From assembly GCF_017115045.1 (NCBI RefSeq), contig NZ_JABXKK010000097.1:1-64000 (forward strand): 64,000 nt of DNA. The letters run 5' to 3'. A program made the position numbers and the translations under genes. Below the pieces are notes generated by a model. It had not been told where the DNA came from and searched no databases. It worked only from the letters and a program-made list of their open reading frames with translations. Source of the DNA: Nostoc sp. NMS8. GTDB taxonomy: Bacteria > Cyanobacteriota > Cyanobacteriia > Cyanobacteriales > Nostocaceae. Positions 35,933 to 44,871 of this stretch are shown piece after piece; within the stretch, counting starts at the first letter, position 1, and the number at the start of each line of letters is the position of its first letter.

Positions 35933-36272
35933 ATTTGTGTAATTCTCTGGTGCTGCCTTAGTAGTCAGTCAACCAAGCAGTGACAAGTGAAGAATATGCA
36001 TAAGCTGTCGCGTCTTTACTTTTCCAAAACATTCTCAATCTATCAAGGGTTACGGTTTCCAAAAAGTGCAAATCGTAGACGCGACAGCATATTGAGTGGT
36101 CAACTTTCGTAGGGTGATTCTAAGAGGAAAGTGACGCTACTGAGTAGTTAACCGATACCAACGGCAGAAGCTGTCGCTCCGACTTTCCGCGCTCATCCCC
36201 CACTGATGAATTCTGACGAATATTTTCTGACTTTTGATTTCTTATTTAGTGGGTATAAAATTCAAGTTGGGT
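35933..36272. other. Intergenic region
   Basis: It contains the MITE-like palindrome and the partial terminal repeat copy at 36168-36177. No ORF was supported. It may carry a promoter for the VirB4-like gene, but no clear -10/-35 pair can be assigned by eye. Confidence 0.5.
36003..36090. mobile_element. MITE-like element with 12-bp terminal inverted repeats
   Basis: GCTGTCGCGTCT (36004-36015) and AGACGCGACAGC (36077-36088) are perfect inverted repeats enclosing 61 bases, with TA next to each end (36001-36002 and 36090-36091 region) as a possible target duplication. There is no coding capacity. A partial copy of the tip (AAGCTGTCGC) lies at 36168-36177. It occupies the gap between the pilin-like and VirB4-like genes. 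Confidence 0.5.
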
Positions 36273-36905
36273 TTAGTTTATGGCTGTTGTTCCTGTGCCA
36301 TTACCGACAAATATGAAAGTGATGACATCAATGGCAATTACGATGGAGAACGCTAGACCGACTTGAGTAACAATCGGCCGCCAGTCGTTACCTTGCTGTG
36401 CTTGGTTATAGGCAAATAGAGAAGCAGCAGCAACGAGCAGCAAGAATGCACCTCGGATAAGGTTAAATGTCAAACCAACAACGTTGGCATCCAAAGTGCC
36501 AGTAGAACCGCCTCCTGCTTGGGAACTTTGTTGAGCTAGATTGTTGAAGAAGCTCTCCAACCCGCTTAAGAAAATAGCTTGGGCTGGAGTTGTAAAGGTA
36601 TCGAGTAAAGCGGTAACAGTTATAATGGCGGCAACAATATGCCAGAAGCGAATTTTTCTACCTAAATACTTTTCTAAAATTGGTACTGTCCGAATTACGT
36701 ATCCAATACTCAAGAAAACAATGGTGGCACATCCCAAAATAGTGACGAATATGGGTTTGGTAGCTAATAAATAAATTCCAATCGCAAGACATAGTAAAAT
36801 GAAAAGTAAGTCAGTGCGGTTGATTTTCAGGTTTCTCAAGTTGGTTGAAAATTTCCGAGATGGCAGCAGTTTTAACTGAGAAATGTGAGATTTTGTGTTG
36901 TTCAT
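36273..36905 (-). CDS. VirB2/TrbC-like pilin precursor (probable)
   Basis: A 210-residue protein with four hydrophobic segments. Two lie at about 33-70; then a signal-like stretch (FWHIVAAIITVTALLDTFTTPAQA) is followed by a mature-looking region with a small Gly/Ser loop and two helices (GAFLLLVAAASLFAYNQ and VGLAFSIVIAIDVITFIFVG). The latter half matches the size and two-helix shape of VirB2/TraA pilins. The N-terminal extension is atypical. Its location immediately upstream of the VirB4-like gene supports a T4SS role. Confidence 0.55.
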   Translation of the reverse strand: MNNTKSHISQLKLLPSRKFSTNLRNLKINRTDLLFILLCLAIGIYLLATKPIFVTILGCATIVFLSIGYVIRTVPILEKYLGRKIRFWHIVAAIITVTALLDTFTTPAQAIFLSGLESFFNNLAQQSSQAGGGSTGTLDANVVGLTFNLIRGAFLLLVAAASLFAYNQAQQGNDWRPIVTQVGLAFSIVIAIDVITFIFVGNGTGTTAIN

Positions 36906-36927
36906 TTTTCTCTTCTCGTTTGTAGAA

Positions 36928-38964
36928 TTAAACTTGCATTTCTGGTTTGCTGGTTTTTCTTTGAGTTTGTTTCTGGTGTTGCCTTGCAGTATCTTTATCA
37001 GTCTGGGCTAGGGTAGAGCGAGTTGATTGTTGATTGTCCAGTAGGGCTTCTATCTCACGCAGGGGGATGCTACACTGCAAAACCTCCGGGGGCTGCCCTG
37101 GTACTAAAACGGCATCAAGCACTTGTTCATCGTTACGATTAGGGTTAAATCCTTGAAGTAGCCGTGTACCATTGGGCAGTTTCACTACTTCAAACTCGTA
37201 TTTGACTTTGCCCTTTTCAGTCCAGGTGAATGTCGGTTCATCGTTGCTGTTAAATCGGTTAGGTAGTTGTTCTTGAAATTTTTGAATTAATGCTTGGGTA
37301 CTGGCTTTGAGGGCGTATTCTTCTTTCGACTGTGGCAGTTTGCAGATGCCCGTTTTTTCATCAGGGCTGAGATTGTCTTGTGCGATCGCCCACTGTCCCT
37401 GAGTGCGAGTACCAGCAAAGAGTGTTTCACCTTGGGTATTTTCTAAAGCGATGGCTACGCCCGCCGCAGGCATCGCTACCTGCTTGTCCTGTGGTTCTAC
37501 CCATAAAGTTTTGTTACTAGAAATGGCGATACCTGCTTGGGGTGATTGGTCAAATAATTCACCAGCAACTTTGGCAAATCCCACTAAAGCATCGGCACAA
37601 GCAGCTTGTTGTTGCTGTGCTTGGCGTTTCGTCAGATGTTCTAAAATGTCAACGTCTGCTGGTGGCTGGTTAGCAGAGTTAGGTGGGACAATATCTGCAT
37701 CAGTTTCTGACTCGACAGCAGTAGAATTATTTTGTGGTGCTGCCATCTGTTTTTCCAATCGGCTAACTACCATTTCTAAATGGTCAAGTCGTTTGGAAAG
37801 AACTTTCAGGTAGGCTTCAATTTGGTCAAGCTGTTCGCTGACGCTGGCATCCTTATTTAATTCAAATGGTTGTGATTGGTATTTGGGGTCTAGTTTGTCA
37901 CCAAGATTGTCTACTTTCGAGCCGATTTTGGTAGCAGCTACAGCCAGTGGATTGTCTGCGGCTGATTCTTCAGATACAGTTTGAAAATCTTGAGACTTTT
38001 GAGACTCTGGTAAGTCCGGCTTTGCCTCTTGCAAGCGACTGGCTATGTTATCTACGCGGTCATTCTGCTGTTGCAGTTCTTTGAGAATTCGTTCAAGCCG
38101 CTTTTCATCAGCCTCGGCTGCTAGCTGTTCCAAAACACCTTGTCCTACCGCAATTCCCAGAGATGCCAGTTGTCCTGTTAAGCCTGCTAAATTCACCCCA
38201 TTTACTTCTCGTCCATTGGTGGCAGCTGTGGCACTTAAACGCGAAGCTTCGTCTAGAGGTTCTCTGGATTTGGAGTTTTTAGCAGCAGTTTTATTGGTAT
38301 TAGCTCTGTTCTGAGTTTTAGAGGATGTTTTAGGCTGAGAATTATTTTGGGTTTTAGTTGAAGTTTTGGCTTGAGTTTTAGTTTGGGCTGCGCTAATAGG
38401 ACTAACAGATGGTTCGTCTTCTTCACCTAAGTCATCTAAGTCGTCAAGTTTAGTGTTTAAATCATCATTTAACAGGTCGTCTAGTTCGTCGTTTATATCA
38501 TCTTTTTCTTCATCTAAATCGAGTAGGTCATCTTCTAATTCATCATCGAGATCGTCTAGTTCTGTTTCTGCAAAACCGCAAATTTCAGCAATGTTAGAAG
38601 GGGTGAAGTAGTTTTCATCTTTGCTGGTAATTCCTTCGAGGTTTTTAATCAGGTACTTACCACTGGTTCTGTGGTTGGGATCGCTGGTGAGGTAGAAGCG
38701 ATAGCCTCTAATCTCGTCATCATCGCTACCTCCAACGCAGAGTTCTACTGTGATGGGGGCTTTACCTGATTCCTGGCTGTAATTTTCTACATAAGCTTTA
38801 AAGTCTTCGTGGGACTGGATAGAATCATCTTGAATTGAGGATGCGATCGCTTTATCCAGTGTGTTTTCAATATGGCGCAGTTTGCGGCGATCTGTCAGGT
38901 TTTCCCATGAGCGATTTTGAGAATTTTGTCTTTGCTTAGGTTTGGTCAGTGTTTTGGTAGCCAT
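36928..38964 (-). CDS. Large acidic coiled-coil protein of the T4SS operon
   Basis: A 678-residue protein. The N-terminal region (about 20-130) is soluble (SHEDFKAYVENYSQESGKAP, GYRFYLTSDPNHRTSGKYLI) and faintly recalls the accessory domain of some relaxases. Residues 135-185 are extremely Asp/Glu/Leu-rich, 195-245 are Thr/Lys/Gln-rich, and a coiled coil lies at 285-415. The C-terminal domain (450-640) is unrecognised. A repeat-derived MPAAGVAIA peptide occurs near residue 505. Its place in the operon suggests a substrate-processing or scaffolding role. No catalytic motif was found. Confidence 0.6.
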   Translation of the reverse strand: MATKTLTKPKQRQNSQNRSWENLTDRRKLRHIENTLDKAIASSIQDDSIQSHEDFKAYVENYSQESGKAPITVELCVGGSDDDEIRGYRFYLTSDPNHRTSGKYLIKNLEGITSKDENYFTPSNIAEICGFAETELDDLDDELEDDLLDLDEEKDDINDELDDLLNDDLNTKLDDLDDLGEEDEPSVSPISAAQTKTQAKTSTKTQNNSQPKTSSKTQNRANTNKTAAKNSKSREPLDEASRLSATAATNGREVNGVNLAGLTGQLASLGIAVGQGVLEQLAAEADEKRLERILKELQQQNDRVDNIASRLQEAKPDLPESQKSQDFQTVSEESAADNPLAVAATKIGSKVDNLGDKLDPKYQSQPFELNKDASVSEQLDQIEAYLKVLSKRLDHLEMVVSRLEKQMAAPQNNSTAVESETDADIVPPNSANQPPADVDILEHLTKRQAQQQQAACADALVGFAKVAGELFDQSPQAGIAISSNKTLWVEPQDKQVAMPAAGVAIALENTQGETLFAGTRTQGQWAIAQDNLSPDEKTGICKLPQSKEEYALKASTQALIQKFQEQLPNRFNSNDEPTFTWTEKGKVKYEFEVVKLPNGTRLLQGFNPNRNDEQVLDAVLVPGQPPEVLQCSIPLREIEALLDNQQSTRSTLAQTDKDTARQHQKQTQRKTSKPEMQV
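37447..37485. repeat. In-frame palindromic repeat (GCGATG...CATCGC)
   Basis: GCGATGGCTACGCCCGCCGCAGGCATCGC-type sequence, with GCGATG/CATCGC ends and a GC-rich core, lies inside the acidic coiled-coil gene and encodes MPAAGVAIA. Such elements are dispersed in Nostoc-type genomes. Confidence 0.5.
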
Positions 38965-39203
38965 AGGTACTCAAAGCTGATTGCCTTAAGAGTTAACCTA
39001 ACAAGGCTTGATCTGGAAACAGCTAGACCAAATGGCGATTTATAAGTTGTCCAGTTGGCTAATATTGCTGTTTTTACCTTCTCTATTAAATCTAGTAACG
39101 ATTCTAGAGTTAAGCGTTGCTTTCGGGGGATACTAATTCTAAAATTTGGGTTAGCTTCACTTGCATAGTTAACTAACCCCAACAAGGTTAGTGTCAAATT
39201 CAT
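38946..39203 (-). CDS. Small hypothetical protein
   Basis: An 85-residue protein (MNLTLTLLGLVNYASEANPN) starting in an ATGA overlap with the end of the upstream membrane gene and overlapping the next gene by 19 bases. The tight coupling on both sides supports a real gene, although no family is recognised. It contains a moderately hydrophobic N-terminus and ends FEYLWLPKH. Confidence 0.5.
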   Translation of the reverse strand: MNLTLTLLGLVNYASEANPNFRISIPRKQRLTLESLLDLIEKVKTAILANWTTYKSPFGLAVSRSSLVRLTLKAISFEYLWLPKH

Positions 39204-39493
39204 TCCGATAGTTTATTTAACATCTCACATAGTTCTTCCTTTTTCTGTTTAGTATGTTGAACGCTGGCTAAAGTTGTCAATACTCCACCTGATGCTGTGA
39301 GACTGGCTTCAGATACTTTTTTGAAATAGAAAAGTCCAACACCAAATAGAGTCATCAAGGCAGATGCAGCAGTAATACCTAACGCGAGGTTATAGCTTTT
39401 ACGTGTCATGTGCAGTAATTCGCGGATGATTTCTTCTTTGATATCGCTGTTGTGATTGTTATTTTGGGGTTTAGTAAAAAATTTAAACTGCAT
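39200..39493 (-). CDS. TRADD-N-associated-type two-helix membrane protein
   Basis: A 97-residue protein with a polar N-terminus, then SYNLALGITAASALMTLFGV and GLFYFKKVSEASLTASGGVL, and a coiled tail (KQKKEELCEMLNKL). This matches the cyanobacterial TRADD-N-associated membrane domain pattern known from conflict-type signalling proteins. ATG 39493 is preceded by GGAGAG. It heads the T4SS operon and is divergent from the HTH-NACHT gene across the region with the AGGGCA palindromes. Whether it belongs to the secretion system or to the NACHT locus is open. Confidence 0.6.
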   Translation of the reverse strand: MQFKFFTKPQNNNHNSDIKEEIIRELLHMTRKSYNLALGITAASALMTLFGVGLFYFKKVSEASLTASGGVLTTLASVQHTKQKKEELCEMLNKLSE

Positions 39494-39560
39494 TGTGACT
39501 CTCCGAAAAGCTGTATTGTTGGTTTGTAATATTGATATCCTATTTAGGCGAATACGTACC

Positions 39561-39654
39561 AGGGCAAATGGGTTTTACTTGTGTTGAGTGTTTGCCCTGT
39601 GGCTATGTAGTAATTTAGGGCAGATAGGGAAGTAAAGAAAATCTATCTGCCCTA
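39561..39654. promoter_or_regulatory. Candidate operator array: two inverted repeats of AGGGCA
   Basis: AGGGCAAA (39561-39568) pairs with TTTGCCCT (39591-39598), and TAGGGCAGATAG (39616-39627) pairs perfectly with CTATCTGCCCTA (39643-39654). The half-site AGGGCA therefore occurs four times at 24-32 base spacing in the divergent promoter region. The adjacent NACHT protein carries an HTH domain, so autoregulation is plausible. A hairpin in the 5' leader is an alternative reading. Confidence 0.5.
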
Positions 39655-39713
39655 GTTCGGGAAACAACTATTCGCTATTGTTTATATACAAGTATCAATA
39701 CTCAGTTACGGCA

Positions 39714-41090
39714 ATGCGTGAATCTGATAAAGTGCGATCGAGTGAGGAAGGTAAAGCCAGACTCAAACAAGCTTATAAAGAAGCTGGGCTGACTCAAGAG
39801 GAGTTAGCAAGCAAGGCAAATGTATCTGTGGATACAGTTAAACGCCTAATTGGTACTAAGGATTGTCCAAACGGGGTTGAAAGACAAGCAGTTAAGAATA
39901 TTGCAAAAGTTCTCAATATCAAACCTACAGATATAGTTGATGTTAAAGACTGGTATCCTCAACGGCAGTTAGCAACAGAGTTTGAACGACTAATTGATGA
40001 AAAAACACAATTATTTTGCGGACGTGGATTTGTATTTAATGCGATTGAAGATTTCTTACAAAAGAATCCAAATGGCTATTTTACGATTATTGGTGATGCG
40101 GGGATGGGGAAAAGCGCCATTTCTGCAAAGTATGTATTAGATAATCCAGAAACTATTTGCTTTTTTAATATTCGTGCAGAGGGGATGAACCGTCCCGAAT
40201 TATTTCTCAAGAAAATTCGCCAGCAATTAATTGCTCGTTTTCAGTTACAAAACCTAGATGATGGTGATTTATCAACATTATTGACGAAAGTAAAGGAAAA
40301 ATTATCCACTGGGGAACGCTTAATTATTGTTGTTGATGCGTTGGATGAAGTTGACCAGGAAGGAACAGCAAATATATTATATTTACCAACGATTATCCCC
40401 GACGGTGTTTACTTTCTCCTCACCAGAAGACCCTATAATCAAAATGAAAAAAGGTTGAATCTTTCCCCCAGTATTCCCACTCAAGAATTAGATTTGAGAG
40501 AGAAAATCCAAGAAAGTGTGCAGGATGTCAAGGAGTATATTCGGGAATTATTAACCGATGGCAAATATCAGCAGGGTTTAGCTCAATGGATTCAACAGCA
40601 AAATCATATTTCCCATGATAATTTTGTCGAGACAATCGCTGTTAAGAGTGAAAACAATTTTATGTATTTGCGGTGTATTTTACCTGCAATTGCTGATGGT
40701 TTTTATAAAGATAAGCCTTTGGATGAATTGCCTGTGGGTTTAGAAGGATATTATGAAAATCACTGGCATATTATGGGTATGACAGCTAAACCTTTGCCGA
40801 AAAATAAAATCAAAATTGTTTATGTGATGTGTGCTTTGCGTAGTGCTGCTTCGCGTGAAGTGATTGCTAAATATTCCAAGCAGAATGCATTGACTGTGCA
40901 AGAAGTTATGGATGGATGGGCGCAATTTTTACAGAAACAGGAAAGCTATCAACCACCACGTTATCGGTTTTATCACGAGAGTTTTCGGGATTTTTTGCAC
41001 CGTCGGGATATTGTCCAAGCTGCGGGGGTAAATTTACCAGACATTAGCACTGAAGTTGCTAAAAATATGACTGAGGGGCTGATTTTATGA
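39714..41090 (+). CDS. HTH-NACHT STAND ATPase
   Basis: A 458-residue protein from ATG 39714 (MRESDKVRSSEEG); a TTG at 39678 is an alternative. Residues 15-75 form an XRE-type HTH (AGLTQEELASKANVSVDTVK). The NACHT module follows: Walker A IIGDAGMGKSA (K133), Walker B LIIVVDALDEVD, and a YFLLTRRPY sensor-like motif. The C-terminus (YRFYHESFRDFLHRRDIVQA) is the winged-helix end typical of NACHT proteins. The normal fused sensor repeats are absent; they are on the next gene, which overlaps by four bases. STAND ATPases of this type act as switches in signalling and antiviral defence. Confidence 0.85.
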   Translation: MRESDKVRSSEEGKARLKQAYKEAGLTQEELASKANVSVDTVKRLIGTKDCPNGVERQAVKNIAKVLNIKPTDIVDVKDWYPQRQLATEFERLIDEKTQLFCGRGFVFNAIEDFLQKNPNGYFTIIGDAGMGKSAISAKYVLDNPETICFFNIRAEGMNRPELFLKKIRQQLIARFQLQNLDDGDLSTLLTKVKEKLSTGERLIIVVDALDEVDQEGTANILYLPTIIPDGVYFLLTRRPYNQNEKRLNLSPSIPTQELDLREKIQESVQDVKEYIRELLTDGKYQQGLAQWIQQQNHISHDNFVETIAVKSENNFMYLRCILPAIADGFYKDKPLDELPVGLEGYYENHWHIMGMTAKPLPKNKIKIVYVMCALRSAASREVIAKYSKQNALTVQEVMDGWAQFLQKQESYQPPRYRFYHESFRDFLHRRDIVQAAGVNLPDISTEVAKNMTEGLIL

Positions 41091-43912
41091 GCAACCTTCG
41101 TGCTTGGTTAACAGAAAAATCATCGGAACAAACAGAGCATTTTCTCGGTGAAATTCCGCGTTTGTGGTTGGAAAGTGGACAAATTAATAAGTTATATTCT
41201 TTATTGAGTAATTATGACTTTATTGAAGCGAAGATTAATCATCCTTATTTTGGGGTACAAGCACTGATTGAAGATTATGAATTAATAAAATCTATAGAGA
41301 TATCAAATTATTCAGAAGATCATACTGAATTCGTAAAAGTCTTGAGATTAATTCAAAAAACTTTACGATTATCAGCATATATTTTATTAGAAGATAAAAG
41401 TCAACTTGCAGCACAATTATTAGGACGTTTACTAGATTTTGATCTACCAAAAATTATTACTTTGCTAGAACAAGCAAAGCAGTGCAGAAACAATACATGG
41501 CTACGTCCATTGAGAAGTAGCTTAACTCCTCCTGGTGAAAATTTATTAATGACACTAACTGGTCATAAAAATAAAGTAACGGCTGTAACGGTGACAAGTG
41601 ATAATAAGTTATTAATTTCTGGTTCCTGTGATGGAATATTAAAAATTTGGAATTTATCAACAGGCAAATTATTAAAAAGTATTAATGCTCATAATGATAC
41701 TATCACTTCCATAGCTGTTACAGAGGATAACAAACAGATTATTTCCGTTTTTAACGATCTAACTGTCAAGGTATGGAATTTAACAACCAGTAATTTACTA
41801 TTAAACTTTACAATTGATGATGGAAGCCGGATAACCGCAGTTTTAGTTATGCCAAGTAGTCAATACATTGTTTCAGCTTCTTCTAATTTCTATAGCAAGT
41901 TAAATATATGGGATTTAGCAACTGGAGATAAAATCTTTACTTTAGATGCTCATATCGCTGATGTAGTAGCAATGGGAGGAACAAGCGATGGTAAGCAACT
42001 TTTTTCTGCTTTTGAAGATGGAACTTTTAAATTATGGGATTTAGAAACAGGAAAATTATTATCAACTTTTAATCAGTATAATGGTGTACCTATAATAGTT
42101 GGAATAACTCCAGACAAGAAAAAAATGATTACGATTAATAGTAATGGTCAAGTATATTTGTATAATTATAACACTCAACAAATATTTTTTTCCTTTTCTC
42201 TTAATTCTCACAATCATGTAATAAATGATTTTTCAATTGATATGAATAGCAAGCATATCATTTCTGCTTCAAAAGACAAAACTATTAAAATATGGGAGTT
42301 AGAAACAGGTAAAAATAAATTTACAATTACTGACCATAAAAATGAAGTAAATGCTATGACAATTACTCCAAATAGTAATTTTTTAATTTCCAGCTATCCT
42401 GATAATAGTATTAAAATTTTTGACATTAATCGAAAGGCGAAACAAAATAGTATTTTTAACGATAAATTATCTAAAAATTTAATTTTTAAATCTCAAACAA
42501 ATATATCTACTGTAATATTGAAAATACTATTAAATTATATAACTTTATCATCTAGATTATTTTCTTTTATAGGATGCTTTGTTTATTGGATATTATATTG
42601 TCCATTACTTGCTATACTATTCTCTATTTCTTGGACACGAATTCTATTAGTAATATTTTCTCATGTATTGCTTTTGTTTCATCTAGCATATTTGCTCTAC
42701 TATATATACTCTTTAATTAAAAATTTACTAGGTTTCACCTCAAAAAGCTCTATTGAAACTATTACTGATTATGAAGATTTAGAGTGTTTTTATAATAAAA
42801 ATAAACAGATGTTCATAGAAGATCAAATATTACCATTAGAGCATAATACAAAATCAATAAATTCAATAAGTATATTACTTAATAGTAAAAAAATAGTATC
42901 TGCATCAAATAATGGAAACCTGAAAATTTGGGATATTAACAATAGTAAATTTCTTCTAAATATTACAAAAAAAACTAATTTTCTATTTACAAGTCTTACG
43001 GTTTTACATGAACAAATTTTCATATTTCACTCAGGCGATGGTAATTTGAATATTTGTGATTTAGAAATTCCCAATAAAGTTTATATACTAAAATCTAAAT
43101 ATTGGCTTTTACATCAAACTATCCGATTAGGCATATCTAGTCTTTTTATGTTTTTTATAATTTTACTATACGCGATTATTTATAACAATGAAAAAGAAAT
43201 ATTAAATTCATCATCAATCTTGGCATACTTTCTTTTTTTATTTTTTCCTTTTTATCAAAAATTTTTGAACTTAATCGATAATATACTGGGAGTGAAAAAC
43301 CTTTATATTAATACTATAGTTGTTGAACCAATTAGTAATCAAGCATTTTCTGGCTCAAAAGATAAAAATATCAGAGCATGGAATTTAAGAAATCGAAAGC
43401 AAACATTTACCTTCAAGGGTCATTCTGATTGGGTAACTGCAATTGCTCTTACGCCAGATGGTACACACTTGATTTCCGGTTCTAGAGATAAAACTATAAA
43501 AGTCTGGAATTTAAGAAATCGAAAGCAAATATTTACCCTCAAGGGTCACCAAGAATGTATTAATGCTATAGTTGTTACTCCGGATGGGAAACGAGTTATT
43601 TCTAGCTCAAGAGATACAAAAATTAAAATATGGGATTTAGAAACTCGCCAAAAAATACACACTATTGAGGGTCATAGGAAATCAGTAGAGTCTATAGTGC
43701 TTACTTTAGATGGCAAATACTTGATTTCCGCATCTTCTGATACTAACCTCAAAGTCTGGAATTTGGAAAATTGGGAGTTAATTACTAGCTTTACTGCCGA
43801 AAAGGCCTTGACTTGCTGTGCAGTAGATTTAGATGGTGTAACAATAGTAGTAGGTGACACATCGGGAAATGTGCATTTTCTCCGCTTAGAAAATATTGAG
43901 GTACAGCGATGA
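41087..43912 (+). CDS. WD40 protein with two internal membrane blocks
   Basis: A 941-residue protein. Residues 1-145 resemble the helical linker following NACHT modules (AWLTEKSSEQTEHFLGEIPR). WD40 repeats occupy 155-450. A hydrophobic block at 473-548 (about three helices, e.g. LLVIFSHVLLLFHLAYLLYY) interrupts; two WD40-like repeats at 590-670 follow, then another block at 675-736 (SSLFMFFIILLYAIIY, AYFLFLFFPFY), then five repeats at 740-940 (GHSDWVTAIALTPDGTHLIS). The membrane parts are AT-richer than the rest. It likely presents beta-propellers at the membrane as the sensing arm of the NACHT ATPases encoded on both sides. Confidence 0.8.
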   Translation: MSNLRAWLTEKSSEQTEHFLGEIPRLWLESGQINKLYSLLSNYDFIEAKINHPYFGVQALIEDYELIKSIEISNYSEDHTEFVKVLRLIQKTLRLSAYILLEDKSQLAAQLLGRLLDFDLPKIITLLEQAKQCRNNTWLRPLRSSLTPPGENLLMTLTGHKNKVTAVTVTSDNKLLISGSCDGILKIWNLSTGKLLKSINAHNDTITSIAVTEDNKQIISVFNDLTVKVWNLTTSNLLLNFTIDDGSRITAVLVMPSSQYIVSASSNFYSKLNIWDLATGDKIFTLDAHIADVVAMGGTSDGKQLFSAFEDGTFKLWDLETGKLLSTFNQYNGVPIIVGITPDKKKMITINSNGQVYLYNYNTQQIFFSFSLNSHNHVINDFSIDMNSKHIISASKDKTIKIWELETGKNKFTITDHKNEVNAMTITPNSNFLISSYPDNSIKIFDINRKAKQNSIFNDKLSKNLIFKSQTNISTVILKILLNYITLSSRLFSFIGCFVYWILYCPLLAILFSISWTRILLVIFSHVLLLFHLAYLLYYIYSLIKNLLGFTSKSSIETITDYEDLECFYNKNKQMFIEDQILPLEHNTKSINSISILLNSKKIVSASNNGNLKIWDINNSKFLLNITKKTNFLFTSLTVLHEQIFIFHSGDGNLNICDLEIPNKVYILKSKYWLLHQTIRLGISSLFMFFIILLYAIIYNNEKEILNSSSILAYFLFLFFPFYQKFLNLIDNILGVKNLYINTIVVEPISNQAFSGSKDKNIRAWNLRNRKQTFTFKGHSDWVTAIALTPDGTHLISGSRDKTIKVWNLRNRKQIFTLKGHQECINAIVVTPDGKRVISSSRDTKIKIWDLETRQKIHTIEGHRKSVESIVLTLDGKYLISASSDTNLKVWNLENWELITSFTAEKALTCCAVDLDGVTIVVGDTSGNVHFLRLENIEVQR

Positions 43913-44805
43913 ACACCCCACCTCAATTACAGTCGCAATTCCAACAAATAATCTTGAAAAAAAGTCAAAATTTTACCAACTGCGAATTGATCTTTACCGC
44001 GATTAACGATTTCCTCCACAAGTGCGATCGAGGTTACTTCACCATTGTTGGTTCTCCCGGTAGCGGAAAAAGTGCCATCCTCGCTCAATTTTTTGCTAGT
44101 TATAATTCTAATCCAGATATTAAAATTATTTATTACAATGCCCAAATAGAAGGCAAAAACACAGCAGAAGATTTTCTCAAATATGTTTGTAGTCAATTAA
44201 TTAGAAAAACAGAGGAAATTCCCGATAATGCAACGGAGGAAAGTTGGTTTTTATCGTTATTACTCCAACGAATTAGCGACGAACTCGTACCCAACCAAAA
44301 GCTAATAATTGCCATTGATGCACTAGATACAATTAACCCTAAAAATCAACCATTAGGTACAAACCTGTTATATCTTCCCCGATATCTTCCCCAAGGTATT
44401 TATTTTCTCCTCACCCGTCGTCCCTTCAAAAAAGAAAAATCTGGTTTATTAATCGAAGCACCATCCCAAATTCTCGATTTATCCCAACATGACTTAAAAA
44501 ACTGGGATACTGACTCAGCGTTCACCCAACATTGGCAGAAAATGCAAGGTGAGGGTTTCTCAGATATTGCCATGAAAATATTGCAGATTCTCGCTACTGC
44601 TGAAAATGAAGGTATATCGGTAAGTACAATACTTCAAAGGATTTACCGAACAAACCCACCAACTATTGATGCAGATATATTCGATATCGAAGAAGTTTTG
44701 GAAAATTGGTTTGAGTTTTTACAACAGCATCAAGTAAACAACCAAATCCGATACAGCTTGTATCATCCTAACTTCCGTGACTGGTTGGCAGAACAATTGA
44801 GTTAG
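43909..44805 (+). CDS. Second NACHT-like ATPase, short
   Basis: A 298-residue protein. Walker A VGSPGSGKSA has K54, Walker B is LIIAIDALDTINP, and YFLLTRRPF and a terminal RYSLYHPNFRDWLAEQLS resemble the first NACHT protein. It lacks an HTH and any sensor repeats. It overlaps the WD40 gene by four bases, completing the operon. It is probably paralogous to the first ATPase and may form a hetero-oligomer with it. Only 66 bases separate it from the convergent RNA polymerase-like gene. Confidence 0.8.
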   Translation: MNTPPQLQSQFQQIILKKSQNFTNCELIFTAINDFLHKCDRGYFTIVGSPGSGKSAILAQFFASYNSNPDIKIIYYNAQIEGKNTAEDFLKYVCSQLIRKTEEIPDNATEESWFLSLLLQRISDELVPNQKLIIAIDALDTINPKNQPLGTNLLYLPRYLPQGIYFLLTRRPFKKEKSGLLIEAPSQILDLSQHDLKNWDTDSAFTQHWQKMQGEGFSDIAMKILQILATAENEGISVSTILQRIYRTNPPTIDADIFDIEEVLENWFEFLQQHQVNNQIRYSLYHPNFRDWLAEQLS

Positions 44806-44871
44806 GATAAATCTTTCCCTGTTGATTCAATCCCGTTACCAAAATAAATTTAAATAATCTCTTTTACCACT

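Noticed and set aside
42823..43023. 66-codon minus-strand ORF in the WD40 gene
   Set aside because: Antisense shadow in AT-rich DNA of the WD40 gene.
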